This document shows, in pieces, positions 10,869 to 21,230 of a DNA stretch of 64,000 bases (position 1 is the first letter of the stretch; each line of letters begins with the position of its first letter). Location: positions 115,343-179,342 of the forward strand of contig NW_027077201.1 in assembly GCF_947507565.1 (NCBI RefSeq). The letters are read 5' to 3'. The notes under the pieces are model-generated. The model did no database searches. It had not been told where the DNA came from and saw nothing but the letters and a program-made list of their open reading frames with translations. Position numbers and translations under genes: made by a program. Origin of the DNA: Oscarella lobularis. Taxonomy: Eukaryota > Porifera > Homoscleromorpha > Homosclerophorida > Oscarellidae.

Positions 10869-13530
10869 AATTTAAACTGCATGTCCAAAAATGTCATTTA
10901 TGTGTTGACCTGCAAACACAGCCAAAAACAATACGTGAGACAAACATCCAAAACCCTACAAAACAGAATGACAAGGAAGTGTTAAAGGCACAGAAATAAC
11001 GTAGAACATAAAAATTACCTCATCTACACAGACGTGAAATTACAAAAACTCAAATTTGAAAACAACCTATAAGTTACTCTACAGGTACCCAAAGCAGACC
11101 TAACACAAACAGAAACCAAATGGATAAAAACATGAGGTACACTTCACCCCAAAGGACTCGACTCAGAATTTGACAAACTTACAGACACAAACAAGATTCA
11201 AAAGGAACTACGAACTTAAGCAAGTAGGAACGGCTGGCTGGCACCTCTAATTGACTAAAGGACTAACTTGTTGAGTTGGATAACATCATTCTTCGCTCAC
11301 GTCAAAACACTGACGTCATTAGAATATTGTCGGGCAAAACTTCTCATTTTCCTTTTGTGTGATACGATGAAGGGGCAAAAACCTAATCTTGCAATCGACG
11401 CTTTTGTTGAAAATGCTTTGAAATTTTTGTAACGTTTAGAAGCGAGTTCGTTAGTTTCTTATCAAATTTTGATGAAAAATGGTTGGTTTCACTTCTTTGT
11501 TTGAAGCAGCTAATACGGAACGCGTCCGTTTGGCTGTGAATTTAATTCTTCTTTTTTGGAAGTCATCCAAAGCGATTCGAAGACAATAGAAGAAAATACG
11601 ATTCAAGATGCTGTAACAGCTTCAATAAGGTGAAACGCATACGCGTTAACGCTTCGAAACAAAGAAAACACGAGACGACGACGTGAAAAACGATAGAGAC
11701 CATTTCACTGCCAAATTCCGACGACAGCTGTCAAAATAGATGCTTCAGGAACGACCAGGACGTACTCCAAGGCGATCTTGAATAAAATGGGCATTTGCGA
11801 ATTGCAGAAAGGCGCAGAAAAGTGAAGACGATTAAAGTAGCATAAAATGATGTAGAAATCCCTAGTTAGAATGCGGTTTCCGGTGCAATTATGATGTACT
11901 TGAACCTTCGAGATTGGTTCGAGCTGCGTTCGATTCCCGTTGAGGATTTGGCGCAGTTTTCCTTTGTCGGACTACAACTTTCGCGGCTGTCCGACGAGGT
12001 TTGTCGAGCTAATTAGTTGCGCGATAGGATGGCGAAGGGCTAGACATTTTTGCCATTTTTCTTGTCGTTTCCTCGTAGTATGTGGCGTTTGTATACGCTC
12101 GAACCATTTTTGAGTCGAATTTTTAAAACTTGAGTCAAGATTCAGTTTGATTTTAACGTTGTGCAGTTGTAGTATATTTGAGTCCCTTGGACAGCAAAAA
12201 CTGTTTGTTTTTGGATAGGGGGACATTGTCTTCGTTGACAGTGTGCGACCAGGTAAGACGTGTATCGCTCGTTCGAACGATTTTTTCTTCTCAAACAACG
12301 AAATCTTTTTTTGTTGCTTTCACTGCTATCATCTATAATTAGGCAATGCTAGCGGTTACCTCGTCTTCCAAGTGAGTAGTAATCGAAGTTCATTGTTGAC
12401 ATTCACCTCGTTCTATGCCTTTGTGTCTGCTTGAGTCCAGAAAACAACTTTTCTTTTTTTAAACCCAATAAAATTACAACAGTAGCGGGAATAATCGAAA
12501 GAAATTCCAAACACAAAACTGAAACCTTGTTCGTCTGGTCGCGTTATGCCTGAATCGTGTCGGCGGGAAACGTTCACGTAGTCAAAGAGTTGGGGGACGT
12601 CATTGATAAGACCTTAGAATCTGTGCGGTGACGCGTGAAGCAAGTCCGAGGGGAAAGTGCATGTGAACAAGTATCTGTACGTAATGTTGATAATTCTGTG
12701 GTAGAAGAGGATATTTATAGTTTGTTTAGAGGGTTTACTGTAGAAGATATTGAGTCTGTGTTGTACAGTGATGTTTCGGAGGACGAGCATGATGGAGATT
12801 AGGACACGCATGAAATGGATCAAAAATAGGTTTGCAGTTCAATGTTTGTGCCGTCGTGTAACTAATAATAACCAGCACTTTCCTCCGCAATTGGTAAAAA
12901 GTTGAAGAAAACAAGCAAGGGCGTTACCTCTTCAAGACAGCCACAAAACGTCACGAATTTACTCTCTCGCTGGTCGAAATACATCGCCAAACATCAGTAA
13001 CGTAGTTGGGCATGACATATTCTTGCGTTTTTTAGCGATTTGTGCGATGGCGATTACGCGAAACAATTGCACACAAAAGCTCACCTTCGTTTATCTCGTG
13101 ACTTCCAAAATGGCGACCTGGCAACGGTCGAATCGCAAAGAATAAGTCGCTATTCGACGAAGTAACCCCATTGAAGGACAACCGTATACGGGATACATAC
13201 GACATCGCCTATAGTTACGCTTCTCGCTCAAAAACCTCTATCCAACCGATCGGCCACTTCGAAATCGCAACATGGTCAAGAAACAAAGTAAAAAGTACTT
13301 TGCCTAACTAGGATTGTGCTTTTTAAAACGAAAAACGCGAAATCGCATCGATGGATACTTCGAAACCATCACGAAAGGAAGAGAAGGCTCTCGAACGGGC
13401 AAGACCGCATGTTTTTGACGCCGAATAGCGGGTTCGCTGATTTTTTTAGAGCCAAGACACATGCTTCAGATGTATCCTAAGGTAAGACACGTACGCGCCA
13501 TAGAAACATAGCTCAAATGCTTTTTAATTT
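10869..13530. other. Long stretch without a recognisable gene
   Basis: Only short open stretches occur, none resembling a known family. The 5' flank of the hAT element probably lies within the first few hundred bases, but I could not find its terminal repeat. Confidence 0.4.
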
Positions 13531-14010
13531 TTAAAAAAACAAAGGCGGTGGGGTACCCAAGTACTCCTCCTTAAGTGGAGCGTGAACGTTCTTTCGCTTG
13601 ATCCAATCCTTAAGTTGAGGGACATACGAACGAGAAGGATCCCGCTGAGCCTCGCCGGACGTGAAGAGGAAGAAGTGCGAAGAAGAACGCGCAGGCTCGT
13701 TCACGGCGCGCAGACGCCAGGTGGTCGTGCGTTCAGCGAAGAATTCGACCGGGGAGCGCAATAACGCGTCCGAGGAAGGGAGATGGGTGATATGCAATGA
13801 CAATATTTGAATCTGGTATAGAATAGCGATTTTATTGCTGTTACTTGATGCGAGCATTGCATCGGTCGAAGCCATAAAATCGATAAAAAAAGAGATTGTC
13901 GCTTTTGTAATTTTCAAGATGGCCATCGTAGGTGTTTCCGGACCACTAGGGATCCGATAGCGTCTAAAAATATTCCAAGAATCATCTGTACTTACAGAAC
14001 AATCATTCAT
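13531..14010 (-). CDS. Unrecognised 159-aa open reading frame
   Basis: This minus-strand ORF has a plain start and no motif I know. The middle holds a basic, Ser/Arg-rich part (RTTTWRLRAVNEPARSSSHF) and the end a SYVPQLKDWIKRKNVHAPLK stretch. It stands alone, with no neighbouring exons that fit. It may be a chance ORF or part of a decayed element. Confidence 0.2.
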   Translation of the reverse strand: MNDCSVSTDDSWNIFRRYRIPSGPETPTMAILKITKATISFFIDFMASTDAMLASSNSNKIAILYQIQILSLHITHLPSSDALLRSPVEFFAERTTTWRLRAVNEPARSSSHFFLFTSGEAQRDPSRSYVPQLKDWIKRKNVHAPLKEEYLGTPPPLFF

Positions 14011-14523
14011 TTACCGTAATCCGCACTAGTTCACTGCGAATATCAGTGGACATTTCCGCAAAAGAGCCGAGAACGCAGTAACTCGATTTGAGGAATTAAC
14101 CGTCAAACACTGCGCATGTCAGGGAAAGACAATTACCTAACACGGTCTTTTGTGTAATTATCTACCGCAAGACGGTGCTGAGTACGAATATTAAATAAAA
14201 GGATTGGAGCTTCTATTGGCTCGCTATCCTCCTTCGACTTTCACGTCTTCGAATTGCGGGCCGAGGCGTGAATAGCGTTGGAATAGCGTTCGACGTCAAC
14301 TTTTTTAACCATTCGTTCGTTTTTCGAACGCGTCGCTTTCAAAATGAGTCTAGACGAGCTTATTATTCGATTATCGATAGCTTGTTCCGGTACGTCCTTG
14401 CCTCGCAAAGATATGCTTTAGTGACGTTCGAAATCCAATTTCGTTTCTTGATCTTAGCCGCTCAAATTCGTCGTCTTTCTGGATCGCGGTGAAGTTTGAA
14501 CATCGCAAAGCCTTTTTCGGACA

Positions 14524-14805
14524 TGTTACTGCATCCGAAGGCAGCGCAGCACGTTATAGCGCTTAGACAAACACGAATCATCGGTCAACTTCCCAAGCGG
14601 ATAATGCTTTGTAGGACACGAAATGGCCTCCACATAATCATGTGACCATAACAAACAGACGTACGCATGTTGCCGCTTTCCTAATTTATAGCTCTGCTAG
14701 GGACTATATAAGAAAAAGTTTTTGTTTAAGTGTGATCAATAAAGATGGAAGAAAGTGATTAAAAGGTCTCGTTCAACCGTCGCCGGTACACGAGTCCTAA
14801 TTACA
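14524..14805 (+). repeat. 5' long terminal repeat of a gag-only LTR element (approximate start)
   Basis: The repeat probably starts TGTTACTGC and ends TTACA. Its 3' part holds a TATA-like box (ctatataag, about 14703), GTGTGATCAATAAAGATGGAAG, and CGCCGGTACACGAG. This 3' part is matched by the second copy ending at 16924. The upstream halves differ strongly, so the start is uncertain. Confidence 0.5.
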
Positions 14806-14806
14806 T

Positions 14807-14824
14807 TGGAGGTTCCGCCGAGAT
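14807..14824 (+). promoter_or_regulatory. Primer-binding site complementary to tRNA-Gln
   Basis: TGGAGGTTCCGCCGAGAT lies one base after the 5' LTR. It is the complement of the conserved 3' end of cytosolic tRNA-Gln (…GGAACCTCCA) with one difference at most, and so marks minus-strand priming. Confidence 0.6.
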
Positions 14825-15095
14825 CGTGTCTGTCGAGCCTTTTCGGACTGGATCAGACTAAAGACGAAGAAGAGCAAAATCCGCGGGATTCTGCTAAAGC
14901 GAGCGAGTTGAGCCGGTCGTCCGAGACGGACGACGACGATGAGAGAATGATACCCTTGTCCCGTGTCTGCGGCAACAGTATCTGCGAATTGTAGCAGCGA
15001 TGTTAGAGGAGTCTCTGGAGGCCCCAAGTCTTCCGGAGGAGAGCACGGCGGCGAGTGTCCGTTGTTGACGGCGCGCTTGTTGCCTAGGACTCCAA

Positions 15096-16204
15096 TGGAA
15101 GTTGACACGCTCCGGGAAAAGATACGTGCGCAGAAGGAGATCGAACAGCTCGAATCACGCTTTAGCGACAATATGAATGCCTCGGAAGCGAGGAGCGCGA
15201 AGGACCTCGCCCGGCTCAAGAAATAAATCGCCAGATTGAGAGCACGCTGCGAAGAGCTGCAGTTGCGGAGGTGTGAGGAAAACCTTCGCAACGAAACGGA
15301 CGTGGATGCCTTGATGAAACGTCGGCAACGGTTAGACAGCCGGCCTACGGGAAGCGGAGGTGCGGCATCTTCGGTGCGAACACCCGCTAGTACGTCGGCG
15401 TCACTTCGCCGAAAGGAAAATGGGAGCGTGCCAAAGAGGAAGCTCGAAAGCGTCGCGGTGAAAGGAGAATTGCCGGCGACAGAACGAGTTCAACGTGTGC
15501 ATCACCCACCCTGAGTCGGCCGGAGGTGTCAAGGAAAAGAGGGAAAGCCCCGCCCATCGAATATTTCTCGGCCAAGGATCCAGAAATTCTGTTGGACGAC
15601 TCGCTGCCTACCGTGGAGATTGCGCCAAGTGGAACGGATAGACTGAAAAGGGACGCCCGATGCTACTTGAAAGGCATCTCAAGGGAAGGGAAAGGGAAGA
15701 ATGGACGCTGATGTGCAAGGAGGAACGAAACGTCATGTCAGTGGAAATAGCGGAGCTTCGAGAGCGGATCGAACCGGTCAATCCGGTTATAGCTGTGCAG
15801 AAATTCCGCCACCTGATGCATGCAAATACCGAGAGCTTGAGCGAATAAATTCGACACGTCGAACGCGCGTACCAATCTGCTCACAGGGGCGAAGTGCCGC
15901 CTGAAACAAGAGAAACATTACTGTTCATGCAGTTGCGCGAAGGCTTGAGAGAAGAATTTATGCGCGCTTCACAAGACTCGGGTATTCAGCGGTATTCGCA
16001 GCTCTGTCAAGCCGCAAAAATTCGAGGAGAAGCGATTATCGTAGATGAGGAAGCGACGGCTGCTCCTCAATCAAAGCTGCTGTTGGCGCTGACGGCTTCA
16101 TTCTGGCCGCCGCTTCCCGCATCGCGAAAGCCGGTGAGGGGCATCTCAGCCGAGATTGCCCAAAGCAAATTCGAGGAAGCGAGGGTAACAGAACCCGACA
16201 AGTG
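15096..16204 (+). pseudogene. Gag-like protein of the tRNA-Gln-primed LTR element
   Basis: Pieces in changing frames give a coiled coil (EVDTLREKIRAQKEIEQLES) and a basic linker. A capsid-like region follows (PPIEYFSAKDPEILLDDSLP, then LLERHLKGREREEWTLMCKE, and REGLREEFMRASQDSGIQRY). The helix-rich capsid and its spacing fit retrotransposon Gag. No protease, reverse transcriptase or integrase is seen before the 3' LTR, so the element is either non-autonomous or internally deleted. At least three stops or shifts break it. Confidence 0.55.
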
Positions 16205-16579
16205 ACGGCCAGGTCAGCTCAGCATCGTCTTGACGCCTTGTTCCCGGACAACGCGGCAGACTGAGGTTCGCACTATTCAAATTACCCGCGTAAATGCTAC
16301 GCGCAGCCGGAAAAAACGTCATTAGCCGAAGGGCCAAGAAGTGCAGGGCTATCGTACATCTTCTGATTGCAATACGCGAGGCACATTTCAAAAACATGCT
16401 TCTTTATTGAAAATTGGATATAGACAAAAGGAGGGACGAGTTTCAAAAATTCTTTGATCCTGGTGGCGAGGCAGGCGGTCCTCCAACAGAACGTTCGCCT
16501 CGGAGGTAAGGTTAGCGCCATAAGAGAGAAGCTTCCAGCCCCGTTGCTTTCGAGGACGAGCTCTTCTTGAGGCGGCGGA

Positions 16580-16924
16580 AATGTAACGAGGAGACTCGTT
16601 CGGCACCTCCGCGTTGGCACAAATAAGTACGGGCATGCGCCGTAGCGCATGCGTTCGCACAATAGTATTTACACAATAATATGGCGCGTGAGCACAAAGA
16701 AGACAAGTGCCGTACGTGGGAAGTTTTAAGAGTTAGAAAGGCAGTTTAGGCTTATAGTTAGGTGGACACACGCCAACCAGCTCTGTCCACCAAGGTCTAT
16801 ATAAGAGAAGGTTTTAGTCTAAGCCTGTGTGTGCGACTGTGAGTGTGAACGTTTGATCAATAAGATGGAAGAAAGTGACGATAAGGTGTAGTTTTACCCT
16901 CGCCGGTACACCAGGCCTATTACA
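16580..16924 (+). repeat. 3' long terminal repeat (approximate)
   Basis: After a purine-rich tract (ggcggcggaaa) the sequence starts TGTAACG and ends TTACA. It has a TATA-like tctatataag at about 16797, TTTGATCAATAAGATGGAAG, and CGCCGGTACACCAG, as in the 5' copy. I see no clear target duplication. Confidence 0.5.
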
Positions 16925-17160
16925 CGCCGACGGGCAAGTCGACAAATGACCCTCCCCGCCGTTAATTAACGCTTCCGCCGACGGAAAGTCGACGAAGGGG
17001 TACCTCCGCCGCAGCTAACGCTGCCGCTGACGAAAACGTCGAAGGACCCCTCCGCGGCAGTTAACGCAACAGCCGACGGGAAAGTTAACAAAGGATGAGA
17101 AAGCCGACAAGGGACTCCCTCTTCCGCAACTCTCGCTACCGCCAGGAGGGCTTAAAAGAA
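16925..17160. repeat. Imperfect tandem repeat of about 55-60 bp, three to four copies
   Basis: Each unit carries GCCGACGG(G/A)AAGTC/T, GACAAA/GAAGG and a CCTCCGCCGCAG-T/C-TAACGC part. The array directly follows the 3' LTR end. Confidence 0.6.
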
Positions 17161-17951
17161 CTCCTCCCTTCCGCCTGACGCTACGTTCGACGACGCTCCA
17201 GGGCGCCGAGCGCGTCGCCAAGAGCCAAGCGCGAGAAGTAACTTTCGCAGGCGCCGTTGCGCTGGAATCCGTTGCGCATGAGACTTTTTTTCTGGGCGCC
17301 GTTGCACTATCTCTTTCAGTGTTCGTTCTCTTTTTCTGTGATAGTATTATACTTTGGGTGGGAAGCTTTTTTACGTGGGTGATTGCTGAAAAATCGAGGG
17401 CAATTTTTCCGCAATCCAAAAGCCGCACGCGGATCCTTAAGGAAACGCCAGCGCGCATCGCAGGGAACTTTCACCTGAGTTGTGTGGCGACTTTACGGCG
17501 ATTTCGCCTCGAATACAAGGCAGTTGACGCGCAAAAACTGTTCGATGGATTTTAAACAAATTACGAATTGATCGTCATCCGTCATTATCTTTATAAATTA
17601 ATTGGCACTCTTCATCCGTCTCTATTTACGGTTCTGTGTCAGAATGTTTATACGAATCTGCGTTCATTGGAGAAAGGCCAAAGAATGCCTTCTTTCCGAA
17701 TTCAAGTTGAATGAATATTGGGTCTTGGTAAAGAGAATGTTCGACTAAAAAGAAGATTCGATGTTCTCTAAAAGCGGTGCTACCGCTGAAAGTCATTAAT
17801 TCGATGAAGGGCAAAGCAGAAGGCGGCACGGCTACGTTAGACAGAATCTTTACGTGTTGCGCTATTCTGATAAACCTTAGCGAGGGAATTGTGTCTAGTG
17901 AATAGACACGCGTAACCCGTACATGCGCATCGCAGTGGCACCAGCAGCGTC
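17161..17951. other. No recognisable gene
   Basis: Only short ORFs without motifs. A TIR or promoter was not found. Confidence 0.35.
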
Positions 17952-18140
17952 ATGGCGTACGCGTACATGGACAGCTTGTCTCGCGTCGCTAAAAGCCGAT
18001 ACGCGAAGAAAGTAGAGATAGTCGGCCTCTGTACTTGCCCCTATTGCTTGCCGGGCAACTCCTGGCGCATCAATCCGACAGAATGGCCAGACGTAACCTC
18101 CCCTGACATTCACAACTACCTCGTCGAAACCCTAGGTATA
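17952..18140 (+). pseudogene. Isolated exon-like fragment (MDSLSRVAKSRYAKKVEIVG...)
   Basis: An ORF of 87 codons opens with YMDSLSRVAKSRYAKKVEIV, then gives a CTCPYCLPGNSWRINP stretch and WPDVTSPDIHNYLVETLG. A possible splice donor (GTATATA) follows at about 18135. The pattern RYxxKxxxIG..DPY.LP...W...WP.V...DI..YL is, from memory, the N-terminal part of SWIM/YqaJ-nuclease-type proteins found beside some animal transposons. No further exon was found. The assignment is tentative. Confidence 0.35.
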
Positions 18141-18850
18141 TATTCAGCTAATTTCTACGGGAAAGCTAAAGCGCTTTTTAGGAGTCCAAACACGCGAAGC
18201 AATGACAGCGTATAAAAGTTTAGAAAGCTGTAATTTCGTCACACCTGGCTGGGTTTGAGCAATCGTCCACCTGATAGAGTAGGATGACGTCGTCCTTCGA
18301 GCTAACGCGACTACTTTTTAAGTCAATGAAAAGCCTCCTTCATCATGTGTTGTCGCAACTTCCGGCGGATCTATAGTTAGAGCCAGTTGCGACTGCAAAG
18401 CAGGATAAAGCACGGGTGATTAGTCAGGAATATAACATATTGTCAATAACTGTGTTTAGACAATATGAATCAAGTTCCCACGTTGGCAGTTTCACATTCA
18501 AAACTGAAATGGTCGTCCGATAAGAATAAAATATAGAGCTTGCAGAGACGACGTCTGCCAATGGAACACCGCCAACTGGAATAGAGTTGAACCGATGCAT
18601 GTGGAAAAATCACTTTCTACAGCGACAAGGCGAAGTCGTCAATCTCTGAAGGAGTGCTTTGGGGGAAACAACTGGAACTTCTTTTGCACAAAAATAAAAT
18701 AAAAATTGTTGCAAATATCAGCAAATGCTCAGCTAGAAAATCGGTCGACCTTAGCCTATTTGCGTCATGATGTGAATTATTTGTTCCGAAGAAGCCAACC
18801 CGGTAAAGCAACTTCCTCCAGACGTGAACAGTATATTCAACGCAGATCCT
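18141..18850. other. No recognisable gene
   Basis: Short ORFs only. Nothing that I can tie to a family. Confidence 0.35.
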
Positions 18851-18966
18851 TAGAGAGAGAGCTGCGCCAACTTAATTGATCACGTGACTTTGTGGGCGCC
18901 ATCTTGTGTCCACCGCGAAATACGAATTACTGGCTGTTAACTACTTCGCTCGTTTGACAACGGCAT

Positions 18967-19240
18967 TATGCCTTCTTTTTGTGCTGTAGGTTGCTAGAAT
19001 CGCACAAAAAAAGGTTACAAAATGTTGCGATTTCCTCGCAATCGCGAACGAAGGCTACAATGGGAGGCAAAAATTAGGCGAGAGAAGCGGCGTTCCACTG
19101 ATGTTGGATCGTACTTGTGTGAGGTATATTCTTGGGCAATACCTGAGACGCATTTGAGAAAACAGTCCCTCACAGGAGCACTTCGACAAATCCCAGTTCG
19201 AAATTCGATCAGACGGTCGAAAGAGACTAAAATGGGATGA
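18967..19240 (+). pseudogene. THAP zinc-finger domain of the P-like transposase
   Basis: Starting at ATG 18967 the reading gives MPSFCAV.GC, then a TAG. After that come NRTKKGYKMLRFPRNRERRL, QWEAKIRREKR and GSYLCEV. This is the C2CH pattern of the DNA-binding THAP domain (C-x2-4-C ... LRFP ... W ... C-x2-H), with one stop near the second Cys and the final His altered to Tyr. It lies about 370 bp before the transposase ORF. Confidence 0.6.
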
Positions 19241-19610
19241 CACACCATCAATGTTTTTTTTTCGATTTAATCGAACCGTCAGAAAGCCTCCTAAAGATCG
19301 TAGCGTCGACACGAATTTTGTCCCCCTGCCCAGCCCGCTATGATCAAACTTACAGTAGATCGGAGACCGTCGCCGATGCTGATATGCCTTCTGAGTTGTA
19401 TTCGGAAAGCATGTAAAGTGCGGAGAACGTAGACTCCGACGACATCGACGACACTTCTCCCACTAATGAGCAAAAGTCTGAAGCTAAAGCCCACTCCCGG
19501 ATTGCTGCTAGGGATTCCAAAGTCATTGGTTGTCAAACGAAAATGATGTACTTCGGGCGAAGAACAAAACCGTTATTGGGAAATTTGAAAAATTGTTTAC
19601 CAATAATTAA

Positions 19611-20735
19611 ATGTACGAAATTCACCGAAATGGAGAAATGCGCGGTATTCCATCGACAATTGAAACCATCAAGAAAGCTATGCAAATTCGCTTTGCTTGT
19701 GGGACTGCTGGATATCAGCTCTTACGCAGTCAGCATCAACCATTGCCAGGATTCCGAACCCTGCCTCGCTACATGTCAAAGGTTGATTTTGAGCCAGGTG
19801 TGCTGTGTCAGGTTCTCGATGCTCTGTCGTCAAAAGTAAAGTGCATGAACAAAGAAGAAAAATTTTGTTGCATTACGCTAGACGAAATGTCGGTATTACC
19901 TTCCATTGAGTACGACAGCAGTACTAGCCAACTTAGTAGTAACGTCAATTTGCCAAACCATACCGGTCAATCTACGCACGGCCTCGTATTTATGCTCACC
20001 GGAATATCGTCCAGGTGGAAACAAATTTTTGCTTACTATTTTGCCGGCAACAAAAGTGACGGAACAGCCTTTCGACCAATAATTCTTAAAATAATAGAAA
20101 AGCAGCAAGTGTTGGATTGCACGTCTGCGCCGTTACCAGCGACATGGGTGGCAGCAACAGGGCGACGTGGTCAGGTTTTGGTCTGGCGACAAACAGACAT
20201 TTCAATACTACTCATAAAGCATCCAGTTTGTGAAAGAAAAAACCTCTACTTCATGGCTGACGTTCCGCAAGTAATTAAAAATTTACAAAAAGCTATCATT
20301 AACGGCAATAAAATAGAGCTGCCAGTCAAAGTTGTAACCTCCTATAATTTACCGACCAACCGAGTCAGTCTTCTTCACGTCAAAGATTTGATGAATTTTC
20401 AAGACAATTCCAGCATAAAGCTAGCGCCAAACCTGACAAGAGCTACGTTAGAGCCGTCTCATTTTCAAAAAATGAAAGTCCCTGGAGCTATGCATCTATT
20501 CAGCAACAGCGTTTCTTTTGGACTACGATATCTAGTGAGAGAAGAAAACCTTAGTGCAGAGTACCTAACGACAGCCTGGTTTTTGCCAATTTGTAAAAAA
20601 TGGTTTGACTTGATGTCTAGCCGTCATCCTGTAATGGCTCTTAGCAAAGGAAATCTCGAGAAGTATGACGGAGCAGTGACCCTTTTAAAATTCGTTATTC
20701 AGTTATTTACCGAAATGAAAATAGGAAAACTCTGT
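19611..20735 (+). pseudogene. P-element/THAP9-like transposase core
   Basis: The ORF of 403 codons contains the P-transposase landmarks: SRPLPGFRTLPRY-like LPGFRTLPRYMSKVDFEPGV, KEEKFCCITLDEMSVLPSIE (the first catalytic Asp), and STHGLVFMLTGISSRWKQIF. Then come YFMADVPQVIKNLQKAIING, LPTNRVSLLHVKDLMNFQDN and LEPSHFQKMKVPGAMHLFSN. It ends in LTTAWFLPICKKWFDLMSSR and LEKYDGAVTLLKF. A block in the middle (about residues 163-215) fits poorly and may be a shift or a retained intron. After about 20735 the match ends. The full-length family is about 800-900 aa with the THAP, so this is an incomplete, probably inactive copy. Confidence 0.8.
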
Positions 20736-20831
20736 CATTGGAAGCCTGTTCATCAGCCTGGGCATTGGCATCTTGCTCACTCTCGTCTCTTTCTTGTTGC
20801 TCTTTGTAAACCTCTATCATGATGTTGTCGA

Positions 20832-21230
20832 AAACTTGTCTCTTAACACACAAAGAAAGAGAGGCTATTAAAAGCCTCGCAAACAATAAAGACATAATTG
20901 TAAGGCAGGCTGACAAAGGAGCAGCCATAGTTATAGAAAACACTAACGATTATATCACAAAAGGCTAGGAACACCTGGCAGACGAGAAAACATACAAAAA
21001 ACTAGACAAAGACCCAACGCAAGCACTGACAAAAGCCATCAATCTCACGATTGAAGGCCTGTCAGCACAAGGAGCAATTGATGCTGTAACAACGGCATTT
21101 CTCCTTAAAGAACCAGAAGAAGTAAGAACACAAATTATGTACTTTTTGAAGAGGATACATAAAAATCCAATTGGTATACAACCCATTTGCAGTGCTTCTT
21201 TTGGTCCAACAGAAGGCATCTCCGAAATAA
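20832..21230 (+). pseudogene. Penelope-like element reverse transcriptase, N-terminal fragment
   Basis: The plus frame reads [39 protein letters not shown], a TAG at about 20967, then LADEKTYKKLDKDPTQAL and FLKRIHKNPIGIQPICSASF followed by GPTEGISEI. These correspond to the segment just before and including the first RT motifs of Penelope-like elements (…PADKGGAVV…, …KIHKNP..GRPIVS…PTE.ISE). The YxDD region is absent. It directly follows the truncated P-like transposase. Confidence 0.72.

Larger units (their letters stand above)
18851..20735 (+). mobile_element. P-element/THAP9-like transposon, truncated on the right
   Basis: The unit holds a THAP domain and a P-type transposase on the plus strand. 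About 55 bp at its left end (18851-18910, with CTTAATTGATCACGTGACT) recur at 26167-26225 with about 80% identity. The two flanks outside are unrelated, so this is probably the element's left terminus. The right end is replaced by a Penelope-like fragment. Confidence 0.55.
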
